Origin: Linum tenue
Taxonomy: Eukaryota > Streptophyta > Magnoliopsida > Malpighiales > Linaceae
Reading direction: 5' to 3'
NCBI GenBank assembly: GCA_946122785.1
Contig: CAMGYJ010000002.1
Coordinates: forward strand, 67,171,703-67,235,702
DNA: 64,000 bases
The notes under the pieces are model-generated. The model made no database searches, was not told where the DNA came from, and worked only from the letters and a program-made list of their open reading frames with translations. The position numbers and the translations under genes were made by a program. Shown here one piece after another: positions 33,224-43,802 of this stretch. Each line of letters starts with the position of its first letter. Positions within the stretch are counted from its first letter, which is position 1.

Positions 33224-33547
33224 TTATATTACACTAGGCACATTAACAAAATAAAAGAAGGACAAATGGTGAAGAATTGTATGTACCGGGTGATCGTTCC
33301 AAACATCCCTTGACCGATGGTTGGGTTGGTCGTACAAGTCGGTTGGATCCACCGGTCCTTGCTCGAGATAATACCGTTGGTTGTATATATCGACGTCCTC
33401 CCCAACCTACGAGAAAATAACAACGAGGTTAGTACATAGATTAATTAAAAAACTTATAACAACAACAAAAATTAAACCAGAATAATGAGTACATACCGCT
33501 TGAAATTCATCAACATAAACTCCTTCTCCTTGCCACCAATCGGCCAT
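33224..33547 (-). CDS. Hypothetical two-exon frame convergent to the transposase
   Basis: On the minus strand, exon A (33497-33547, from the ATG) ends at a GTATGT donor and exon B (33224-33406) begins after a TCTCGTAG acceptor, in phase 0, giving 77 residues ending in TAA. The frame is open further upstream to about 33630 (TLRVEPKLCPNYAEK precedes the Met). Visible stretches are MADWWQGEGVYVDEFQA and YNQRYYLEQGPVDPTDLYD. I do not recognise a domain. It could be a remnant of a captured gene or a second MULE gene; in maize MuDR a second gene also converges on the transposase gene. It could also be chance. Confidence 0.3.
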
Positions 33548-33782
33548 TTTTTCGGCGTAATTCGGACAGAGCTTCGGCTCGACTCGGAGGGTTTTGAGGA
33601 AAAAACCTAAGAAATATTTTCTGATGGCAGATCGGACTTAGCCGCAACCAACAGACCACTATTTCCTAGGCTTTTGGGAGGGGAGGGGAGGGTTTAGAGA
33701 GATAAATTGTAGAGAGAGAAGGAAGAATGGGTTGTGGTGTGAAGAAATGAGAGGGGGAGGTCTGGTAATTTTGCACTAAGGG

Positions 33783-34063
33783 AAACCGCTGCCTCCCGAT
33801 GCGGTTTGCGCTTCCCTAGGCTTGACCGCATCTCGGGCGCGCGGTCTGGGATCCTTGGCACGGATCGCACCGCTGGCAGGCGGTCCACCCTCAGATCGCC
33901 TCTCCATCCAACGGTTTTAAGGACCGTTCCGCAGCAGGCGTGGATCGCTCCGCTGGCGTGCGTTTCCTCATGGAGACCGCACCTCCAGGATGCGGTTTAT
34001 TAGTAAAACGCATCCTTCAAGTGCGGTTTACTTATAAAACGCATCATGGAGGTGCGTTCCATA
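33783..34063. repeat. Subterminal array of ACCGCACC / GGTGCGGT motifs, right
   Basis: About nine motif copies in both orientations lie just inside the right TIR, mirroring the left array. Some are diverged (CGCTGGC in place of CACC). Confidence 0.8.
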
Positions 34064-35059
34064 GAAATAGGTGCTATTTCAGTCAAATTTTTCATATGTG
34101 TGCTAGTTTTGTAATTTTTTTTAGGGTGCTATTATTGGAAAAAACTCCTTACATGTTATTTGAAAAAAAAATACATGCAAATTTTACTTTTTATGATAAA
34201 ACGAAGGGGAAAACAATTTATGAATGAAAAATAATGATAATATAATGAGTAATTGAGTCTAACCAGTTGAAAGATAAACTCTAACTAGTTGAAAAAAAGT
34301 AAAAATAGGAGAAATATGTATAGATATTGTACGAAATTGAGGTAGAATGGGCCAAGAACGGGGCGGGACGGGGGCAAGACAGGTCGAAAGTAGATACCCA
34401 TGTCCCACCCCACACTACAGCGGGTCGGGTAATACCCGCCCCATTGCGGGTCAGGTCGAGTAATACCCGCGGGACGAGTTCAAATTGCCATCACTAATCC
34501 CATTAATACTCTCAATATGAGATTTCACTCGACACTCGATTTCAAGTGGACTTTCTGTTTGAACCCGTTCGACTAGGTCTACCGTTTGGATTGGAGCTGC
34601 CCCTGTTATATTGGGCAAAAAGGTAAAATGACATGTTCAAGCACTTTGACGGGGTTTCATGTCCTAAATCTAACAACACTATGGATCGAGCAAACCCTAA
34701 TCGCATACCTTTATCATTTCATCTCACAGCTTATATAGCTGGCCAAAGTGTTACAAGAGGGTTGTTGAACCTTACAAAACAAGGAAGAAGACAAACCTTG
34801 GAAGAAAAGCAAGTACTGGCCGAAAAAGGGGAAAAAGACAAATTTAAACAAATTGAGGGCTACATGGCAATTTGCCAGAAACAACATCACTCCATGTGTG
34901 TTGCTTCTTTTCTTCAGCGAACGGTGGAACGACGTTGCATCTCTGTGGATTATGATGGAACGGTGTCGCACAAGCTCTGCTTCTTCTTCTCTGCAAATGC
35001 AACGTCTCTATTTAGAGCTGTTGGAGATTCAAATGGAGGTAAGCGCGAAAATCCTTCGT

Positions 35060-35420
35060 GTTTCCCTGATACCCCCCCCCCCCCCACCCCCACAAGCTGG
35101 CAGGCACAAATTGAGGCCATCGACCTTGGAGAGAAGGAAGGAGAAGGGAGCTAGTGGTAGAGCTTTGGTGAAGAGATCAGACAGCTGATGGGAGGAGGAA
35201 ACATAAAGCACCTTGATCCGTGCGATTGAGCAGCTTTTCGCGGACGAGCTCGATGTGCTTCGTCCATTCGTGGAATGTGGGATTTTCCGCAATATATATG
35301 GCGGATTGATTATCACAATAGAGGGTTGCTGGCAGTTGATGAGGAATCTCGAAATCTCGAAGAAGATAGAGAAGCCACTAAAGATCACAAGTTGTGTAAG
35401 CCATGGATCTCCCTCTTCCT
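35060..35420 (-). pseudogene. Copia RNase H fragment with polypurine tract
   Basis: One minus-strand frame reads WLLYLLRDFEIPHQLPATLY, then CDNQSAIYIAENPTFHEWTK and HIELVREKLLN, the end of copia RNase H. A second frame covers LSDLFTKALPLAP. The last part, just before a G-rich polypurine tract at about 35076-35095, reads PACGGG. Stops and frame changes make it inactive. The matching LTR should lie left of 35070 but I could not fix its ends. Confidence 0.85.
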
Positions 35421-36418
35421 TATTCACTTCAAGGGATTCTCCCATAGCCACTACTTGCACGGTTGTCTTACCAATCTCTATGATTGGTACCGTCTTTGTT
35501 ACTTCCATGTTGACTTTGCCTTGTGTCGCACGTTGCTCCACAAAGTTTGTTGTATTTGTAGAGATCGTCCGAAGTGTACTTTGTCTCTAGGTTTTAGTAG
35601 GAGAAAACTGTATGGCAAAGAAAAGGAAAAAATCTCTTCCTTATCGTAATCACAAGAGGCGAATTAGGGCTTCAGCCAAGACGAGAACCCGGTGATGGAA
35701 TAAGTTATCTTTGAAAAATTTCCACTCGAATGAAGAAAACATTTTTTCTTAATTGCATGAGGTTGATTAAGAGATCAAGACACCTATAAACAATTACTGA
35801 GCTCATAGAAGGGTTTGAGAATATTTATATCTCAAAGAAACCCTAATACCTCGAGAAAATCTAATATTCGACGAAATCCTTGACAAAAAACCTCCCACCC
35901 GACACTCTCGCTAAGAGATAGAGAAAATATAATTTTGACATGTATATCCCCATTTTTTAGAGGAGCAAATTAAACAGAAGTCTCAAATTTAGAGCATTTT
36001 TTGCTCAATCACGAGAGCACAACATAAAAATTATTATATACTCCGAGTGTATACTCCCTCCCTGTTATAATAATTTTCTTCTTCTTTTCTCTCATCGACT
36101 ATTCTGTAATTATCATCATAACTCTCTTTCTCTTTTCTTGTTTTGTAATAGAAAAAATATCATTATAATAGGGAGAGAATACACAATGGGACCGGGAGTA
36201 CCTAATAATTCATCGAGCATAACGTACAATTGTGAATTGTACCCATCTCTTGATCTTCTTTGCAAAGATCCGAACTAACAGCGATTTTGTTTTTTTGTCA
36301 CGGCTGTTTTCTGCGAATTGGAAAATAGAAGGATTCGACAATGCAAGAAACGAAAGCACACACGACGACACACGATTTACGTTGTTCACTAACACAATGT
36401 GTGCTAATCAGTGGCGGA
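35421..36418. other. Intergenic, unclassified
   Basis: No gene recognised. 36040-36180 has inverted-looking AGTATACTCCCTCC-like and GGGAGAGAATACAC-like sequence that may be an old MITE, not delimited. Confidence 0.4.
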
Positions 36419-37088
36419 TTCAGAAAATTTTTACAGGGGTGTCCTCTTAAAAATTAAATTAAATAATAAATTAAAAAATGCGTATATTAAAAATATCATA
36501 CTTGTATAAATTTTTTATTAAAATTCATGATGTGTTTTCATATTTTGAAAAAATAATATAAATAAACTCCGTGTCTGCACTGTTAAAAAAAAAATCTACA
36601 TATCCTACTAGACAATACTTCACGAACTTATCACATATTCGATTTCTAACCTTGTTCTTAATGTAGCTCGAAGTAGAAAAGACTCTTTCAACACTTTCCA
36701 TGTAACCATAAAATCAATTCAAAATTAAGGGTAGCGTGTACGTAGTTTAATTATTAGGTATTAAAAATAGTTGGGGATAAAAAAATAGCGTTTTACTGTT
36801 GCATGATGTTTAAAATAGAATAACAAATGAGTAGCAACATAATTAGAATATGTTTGATAATAGTAGTGTCCTAGGTTGGAATAACACGGACTACCACTTA
36901 TATTTTGTTAATCATAAGCAAACTATTATCGAGGGTAGGATAATCATTTTTTCAAATGTTAGGGTGTCCCGGATTACCAATTATATTTTGTATACCCATA
37001 CGAAACTATTATCGGAGGTTGGATAATCGTTTCCCCAAATTTTAGGGGTGTCCCGGGACACCCCTAGAGGCCCATGTATCCGCCCCTG
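36419..37088. mobile_element. hAT-type MITE, CAGTGGCGGA ends
   Basis: The left end CAGTGGCGGATTCAG is matched by the inverted right end GTATCCGCCCCTG; inner TIR sequence AGGGGTGTCC also matches at both ends. Flanking octamers GTGCTAAT and GTGCTAAC differ by one base, an 8-base hAT duplication. The interior is AT-rich and non-coding. Confidence 0.88.
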
Positions 37089-38981
37089 GTGCTAACTAGT
37101 CCACGGATAGTAGAGAGCCAGTTTTCACTATACTTGAGGAGATACATATTACAGAAGAGTATGAGAAGTATTTATAGTATATCTCCTAGCTCTAACCCTA
37201 ATCCAATATGGTAAAGGAAAAACGGTTACAACCAGGCCCAGATACCGAACCCAAGTAACAGCGAGACCCCGTGGCTTCCAGTCGTAGCGGCTGATAGTCC
37301 GATTCAAGTCACATCAAATGGTTAAACAAGATTCGAAACGGTGAAGTTACGATTTTGTTTATCTACTGCTTCTTGTTTTAACTTTTTATCTCTGAAGCTA
37401 TAACATCTTTTTTTATGCCATTTTGATTTTTTACGAGAGTGAGTCTCGTGAACGAAAGATAGATTGTCTTTTACTTCCTTAAGTGGAGTAGTTACATCTT
37501 CCGGAAAACATCATAGCAATTATTCACAATTCAAGATACGTCGACAATATTAATACCACTTCTTGCTTCGTAAATCCATCGTTCTGGTATCCTATAATAT
37601 TTCAGTGATCATGAGGCCAAACCAAGACGTCTCCACTCTCCCATCGAGTACTGTGTGGGGTTTTGGCGGTTTGTGATTTGGCGGTGGCGGGTCAATTTAG
37701 ATTCTCGTTAGTGGAATTTTCCAACTGTTGCTATCAGAGAACTAATAATAGTAAGAATGTGCATGAAAAGCAATCAGATAAGAGTCGTCCCCTTCTTTTT
37801 CTTAATTTATTATTAATGATTATCATGAAATCCATACCGGCTTTTACATGCACAAATTCCAGTTCGCTTTCTACTCTTCCCATATATAATTTGCTTCTTA
37901 AGAAGAATAAATCTGAGCAAAATATTCACTATTAATTGTTACTAGAGTATGAACCGCACAATAATGCGGGTGATGGGAGAACGTAATCAAAATATACATA
38001 TTACTGATAGTTTCTAATCCTGCTTTTTATTTTATTAACTATAGCTTTCAGACATTATTTGGGTAGAATTTGTGATATCGCCAAAGTAAAAATTCGTAAC
38101 ACTTGTATATAGGACTGACATATGGACACGTCCAGGACGGGTATCTCGATATTCATACCCGTCATATGGCAGGTGATCAGGTTCAGGTCGGATAATTTAT
38201 CATTGGGCACGGGTCAGGGTAGGTCGATTCAATGGGTATGTAATGTATATGTAAATATATTAGAAATATTCAGAATCATAGAAATCTGAAAAAGCAGACC
38301 AAGAAACCAACCATAATATGATAAATGTAGTTAAATTATTAGAGAAATTGAGGTTTTCAATTGTTTACAATTTTATGATAGCTAAAATATGAGGTAACAA
38401 AAGCAAAATCGTAAATAATTTGACTAAGATTACATGTAATCTAAGCAAGAAGGGGTCGAGAATGGGGCGGGTCAGGACAGGTCGGGTCGATGAGAGTAGC
38501 TATACCCGCCCCGTAAGTAATTTGACCAAGATTACATGTAATCTAGGCAAGAACGGGTCGGGAATGGGGCGAACAACCAAATTCTTTTATGGTAGTGCTT
38601 TATTGGACAAAATAAATATTTTCTAAGTAAAATATCCGGACCCAAGATCGAAATGATCAAATATCCTTCTCTCTTTAACTGAACGATAGTAAGACGATAT
38701 CTAGTTTTGACTCTTATCAACAAAATAAAATAGTGATTCATAGTTCAATTATGAATTCTAGACAGTTGGTGAATCGTGAATAGAACTGTTTATACTTATG
38801 AATTAGAATACATATTAATAATATCTAATTAGGGCGGGATGAAGAAAGCAAATAAAGAAAGAGATATGGAAGGCGACTGGAAAATGAAACAAAGAAAAAG
38901 TAGATAATGAATCACAAAACCGTAGGAGAAGAATTGACCATTTTGATCTTCGATGAGATTTTTACTTCAAAAAAATATGTA
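37089..38981. other. Intergenic with short GC-rich repeat remnants
   Basis: No gene. 38110-38240 and 38440-38580 hold GGGTCGGG/TACCCG-type remnants like hAT MITE ends. A segment of about 55 bases is directly duplicated (38416-38470 and 38520-38575, sharing AAGATTACATGTAATCTA, itself palindromic). Confidence 0.5.
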
Positions 38982-39244
38982 GCTTAAATACACTTGTATA
39001 TTCAAAACTTTCACGCGGTTGTGCCAATAATATCCAAATTTTCCGAAATACCACTTATATCCAATTCCTTCACATTCTTTAACGGTGTTTTTTTATATAC
39101 AAGTGTATTTAACCAAAAATATATTGGGAAATGGATAGATTTGGCAAAGAACAACTTTAAAACATGGATATAAGTGGTATTTCGGGAAATTTGGATATTA
39201 TTGGCACAACCGTGAAAGTGTTGGATATACAAGTGTATTAAACC
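38982..39244. mobile_element. Small foldback MULE-type MITE
   Basis: 263 bases with TIRs of about 90 bases: AAATACACTTGTATATTC at the left and the inverse near 39225. The perfect 9-base duplication AAATATGTA flanks it (38973-38981 and 39245-39253). The TIR shares AATACACTTGTAT and AACTTTCACG with the larger gene-carrying element at 25312-26787, suggesting one transposase mobilised both. Confidence 0.88.
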
Positions 39245-39253
39245 AAATATGTA

Positions 39254-42200
39254 TGTCATCCATTACCAACGAAATACAATAATGAGAAGCTAATTTCAAA
39301 GTATTGAATTGTAGAGAGATTATTTGAACAGGAATTGTATAATGTTTTAAAACATGTATGTTTTAGTGTTTTGTCTTACGGTACAAACTGAACTTGTACG
39401 TTTAATGTACCTATATTTTTTTGGACAAAATCTTATATGGTACAAATTGAATTTGTACTATTATCTTATGGCATAAACAAACCGAACTTATACAATAACA
39501 TAAAGATAGAAATGCATTTATTATACAAATTGAACATGTACCTTTAACATTAGTAACTCGAAACACCAATACTTTAAATTTAAAATACAGTAAAATGAAT
39601 CTTGTAATAAAATATAAAAAAGTAACTCACAATTAAAAAAAAAAAGGAGATGAAAAGTAACTCACAATAAGAAAAAACAGGGACCAAATAGCACTAATGA
39701 GATTATAATAGGTTAACTACCAGGACCAAAATTGCACTGATGAGATTATATTAGGTTAATGTTCTTACTTCTTAGTGAACAGTAAAGCTGATTTAGCTTT
39801 ATATTAATTAATTAATGTGAAGTTTCCATTAATCATCTCCAAAACTGAAGTTTTGGTGATTCCATCAAAATCTGAATCATAGGAAAAAGGATGGACATAT
39901 TGTTATTGTTTTTTACAATATAAGAGCGGGTTTAATTTGACAGAGTGGCTGTGCGTTCATATCTTCAGGACTACCAATGTTTAAATGGTGAACATGTACA
40001 AAATTGAAGCCCTGAAGTTGAATTTGATTTAAGGGGGCATGTAACGTGAGAGTGGTATAGAATTCACAATTAACTTTCTCTCAACAATTCAAATTATTGT
40101 GATCAAACAATTCATGACTTCCGATTCAAGAAGATAGTTGAACAAAAAAAATTTAAATGTCGCTTGCATAAATTTTTCACAGACGACTCAAGATAAGTAC
40201 ACCATGACCACCCAAAAATCATTATTCTTTTTCTTAAGCTGAATGTTTACATCAAAGTTTAGGCCTATATCCTTGAGATATCAAAGTTTAGGCCTAATCA
40301 TTGAGATTGTGTGTATATCACTGTTTTCTTCTTTTTAAGGAAATATTGTTTACGGACGTCCTAAGAATTTATCTGTCCTCCCCTTGGGTGGAATCTGAAA
40401 TATGCGGTGTGGTCAGTGGTGTGGCCGGCCGTGCATGGGATGATTGGTGTCTTTCACTTGTTTGCTCCACCTTCCGCACCAGATCAATAATTTTGATTTG
40501 TGGAATTGAGAGGCAATAATTGCACTACCACTGCCACTGAAGACGACGAGGAATTGGAAACTCTGAAATGGCTACCTGAGATGCTTTCTAGTGAACAAAA
40601 CTTGGCAAGAAACCGAAGTATATCCAATTATCCATGAAGTATTGAGGTGTGGAAAAAGAAGCCCACCCGAGTCATCAGTCCGGTTAATTCGACTTGCAAC
40701 CGATCACAACTTGAATTGACTAACGGTTATTCACCCGAAATCTGATTGGCCTGAACCCGACTAACTTGTGATCCGCCCGATTGACTTGAATAATAACTAT
40801 GTTATATAATATATAGTCATTCAAAATGAAGTTTATTTTTTTGTTCTAAACCTAAGTAAAATCATTTTGTGTTTTTGTAAAGAAAGGTTCAAAATGTGAA
40901 ATTCACCTGATATTATGTATTTTCAATAAAATTACCGAAAAATAAGAAGTTCATTTGAACGTTAAGTTCTTTAACAAAATTACAAGAAAATAAATACGAA
41001 ATATAAAATCAGCATAATGCCAATGTTGATAATGAATAATCAACAATTGGAAAAGGGCAAAGGATCCAGATTTTTTAAGTTCTAAGGGCAGAAAGAGAAC
41101 CCTAGAGAGAGAGAGTGACGAAGGACAACCCTTGGGCAAGGATTAAAGCGATCTGAAGACCTCGGAGCTCGATTCCTCATCCTTGGAGTATCGAGTAGCC
41201 GCCAGGAGCAGATTTTCATTGTCCACATGATGATTTCTCCTCCTAGCATGATGTTTCCACTTCTCTCCATGGAGTAAACTACGCTTTCATCTGGGTATGA
41301 AAAACTCTTGTTTTGTATGCTAGAAATGATTGCATGAACCCCGTTTGCAAATGATTGATTTGATATATTCAATTGGGGCATTAATCAGAATTGCAAGAGT
41401 CTTGATTAAACATGTGTGATTCCTGCTTTAACCTAGAACGATAGTCTCTCCATAGGCTAAAATAGAAACCTTAAATTGGAAGTGGTGAATCGACTGCTTT
41501 AGTCGAGAAGTCGGTTCACTGCTCTGTACTGGAATTAATGCCAATAGAGGAAGTTCGGTGTATTAGTGCCTTGATAGTTTATGCCGGTGGAGGTTAGTCG
41601 CCCACTGGGTATTCGAACCAAGAGGGTCTGGTCTTCTTTAGTCGAGATTCCAGACTTGTCAAGAACTTTCCACAATGTATCTTTCAATCTGAATAAATTG
41701 AGAATATATAATCCGAACTAGCTGCATAGTAGGGGAAACATACCTGGATGGCCTTTAACATACTTGGAAAATCGGAACATTTCTTGCATTTTGTTTATTT
41801 TGCAATTGAACCACTCACTACACTTAGTTTGCTAGATAATAGAAGTTTACGGAGTAGAAAGTAGATCTAGACCCTGGGTTGATAAATTAATCTGAACCAC
41901 TATTCTACATTTCCTTCCTACGATTACACTTGGTCGTAGTTGGGTGTGTCATAGTGAGTTAGTCATTCAAATACTTGTGAATTTTTTTAAACATCTCACC
42001 AATTTATGAGTGATTTTATCATTTTGGGAGTAATATATAAAATGGAACGGATCTAACAGGTCGACAAGCTAACCCACCCAATCCGGCCCAAAAATCATGG
42101 GTTATCGAGTTCGAGTCATTCGGGTTTCGAGTTATAAACACTTCTATTTTTAGGGCGGTTTCGAGTCGGGTCAACATGTCAGGTTGTAATTTTCCAGGTC

Positions 42201-42301
42201 TACCACGATCGCATTTATTTATTTGTCATAACTTTCGAAACACCAAGTAATACAATTGTGTGACCATAAAAATTCTATGGTCAAATTAACCTTCTTCTTC
42301 A
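39254..42301. other. Intergenic, AT-rich, no gene recognised
   Basis: Only short frames. 41080-41760 has a more even base composition and looks like part of an old retrotransposon, without visible LTR ends or coding homology. 42050-42190 holds CCCGA/TCGGG-type repeat remnants. Confidence 0.45.
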
Positions 42302-43283
42302 TAGGAATGACAACGCGGCATGAAAAGAGCGGATAGTGCTACATCTGTGTCCTGCGCTGTCCTGGAATTTTTTATCTGATCCGCCCCGTGCCCCCACGAC
42401 GGGTCGTCAATTTTCGCCCCAAACATTTTTCGGTGCGGGGCGGATAAAATCCGCCTTGCTCCATCCTTAGAACTTAGAAGGGAGGATCAGAGACTCTTAC
42501 ATGCGAAGGAGCGACTGGGAAAGCTGAGAGGTCGACGACAAGACATATATGAGGAAGGCCCAACGGTACAGACGACCGGAAGTTGACGACAAAGGCTACG
42601 ATGGCGATTTCCGCCTGGTGAGGACGGCGTCCGGTGAGCGGAGATGATGGCGATGACTAGTTCAACCCGCAAGACAGAGGCGTGACCGCTGCAGATATCT
42701 CGACGGAGAAGGTGGGACACAGATGATGATGACAGAGGATCTGAGTGGTCGACATCGACTGTTGCTCCCCTGTTCGCGATCGGCGAGAGAGTCCTATGAA
42801 CATCATGATGTTCTAACACGGATAAGAGTGCTATGACCGTGGAATGAAGAGATAAAATAATAATCCAGGATTGTATTTGCAGAGAAGACTTTTATCGATT
42901 GGGGTGATGGAATTAATTAGAGATATTTAATTGGGATGGGGTTTGGGAACTGGAAAAAATTAACGGGGATTGGAAATTGGGAGAGGAGGAATGATTTCGA
43001 TAAAGGCATAAGGGATGTCACGCAGGGTCTGGGAATTTGGGTCTCTCTAGAAAATGGATAGCTAGCTGCCGCCTGTCTCTCTCTTTAGCTTTGTAGGGTA
43101 TCTGACAATGGAGCGGAGCATATCAGAGCAGGGCGAAGCAGAAGGCAAAATCCATATCTACTCTGTTTTAATAGCGGATCGAATCGAGATCCGCTCCGTC
43201 CAAACGGGGATCGAATTTTATCCACCCCATTACAGGTCGGATCGGATAAAATCCACCGAATCAGATCTGATTTGCCATTCCTA
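42302..43283. mobile_element. hAT-type non-autonomous element, 982 bases
   Basis: The left end TAGGAATGACAA is matched by the inverted right end TTGCCATTCCTA. Flanking octamers CTTCTTCA and CTTCTCCA differ by one base. Subterminal parts contain GATCCGC/GCGGATC-like repeats. A 110-residue minus-strand frame inside has no recognisable homology. Confidence 0.85.
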
Positions 43284-43802
43284 CTTCTCCATACAAATAT
43301 CCACCACGACGGTGTAGATGCTTATTTGAGTCCATTGATAGAGAGCCCAATGGAACAATCCACGGACACATTCTATTACGTTATGGAAACTCATTCGTTC
43401 TGGTAAATGGCAGTAAGCATGGTATGAGCCCATGAATAGCCCATAAACTGTTGTTTCGGGCTCGTAGCTGGTAGAACGGAGTAGGCCCAACCCAAACCTC
43501 TCTTCTATTCTTCCCAAATTTTATTCAGTGGAAACTGCAAAGGAAAATAAATTCGAAAAAGAACTATCTCACTCTCCCACTGATCTATGCACTCCCTCTA
43601 ATCAATCAATCAAATATTAAACCCCACTCTCTCTCCCCCGATTCTTCTTCCCCAATCTTCTCCGCCGCTTCCTCTCCCCCACTTCCCGACTACGCCGCCA
43701 CCGCTGCCCCACATCTACACCCCCGCCGTGTGCCGGTGGCGCGTTCCGCCCCCGCGAGTCACCTCAACTCATCCTCATCTACTCTAAACCCTCCCCTCAG
43801 CA

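Larger units (their letters stand above)
30212..34147. mobile_element. MULE (Mutator-like element) with a truncated transposase gene
   Basis: The ends are GAGTTTTTTTTCC and GGAAAAAACTC, with inverted homology continuing inward (AAAATTACAAAACTAGCAC and its counterpart). Flanking 9-mers CTTATATGT (30203-30211) and CTTACATGT (34148-34156) differ by one base, the normal Mutator duplication length. Inside are terminal arrays of an ACCGCACC-like motif, a 44-base tandem repeat, MURA-type coding sequence on the plus strand and a small spliced frame on the minus strand. The transposase is incomplete, so the copy is non-autonomous. Confidence 0.9.
30081..34496. mobile_element. hAT-type non-autonomous element split by a MULE
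   Basis: The left end TAGTGATGGCAA is matched by the inverted right end TTGCCATCACTA. The flanking octamers TCCCCATT (30073-30080) and ATCCCATT (34497-34504) differ at two positions, consistent with an old 8-base hAT duplication. Next to each end lies GC-rich GGCGGG/CCCGCC sequence. Without the MULE at 30212-34147 the element would be about 470 bases. The short relative at 52457-52567 has the same left end. Confidence 0.75.

Noticed and set aside
35029..35541. 170-residue minus-strand frame
   Set aside because: Mostly out of frame with the copia RNase H remnant, which reads correctly in the neighbouring frame.
42487..42819. 110-residue minus-strand frame
   Set aside because: Lies inside a hAT-type non-autonomous element and has no recognisable domain.
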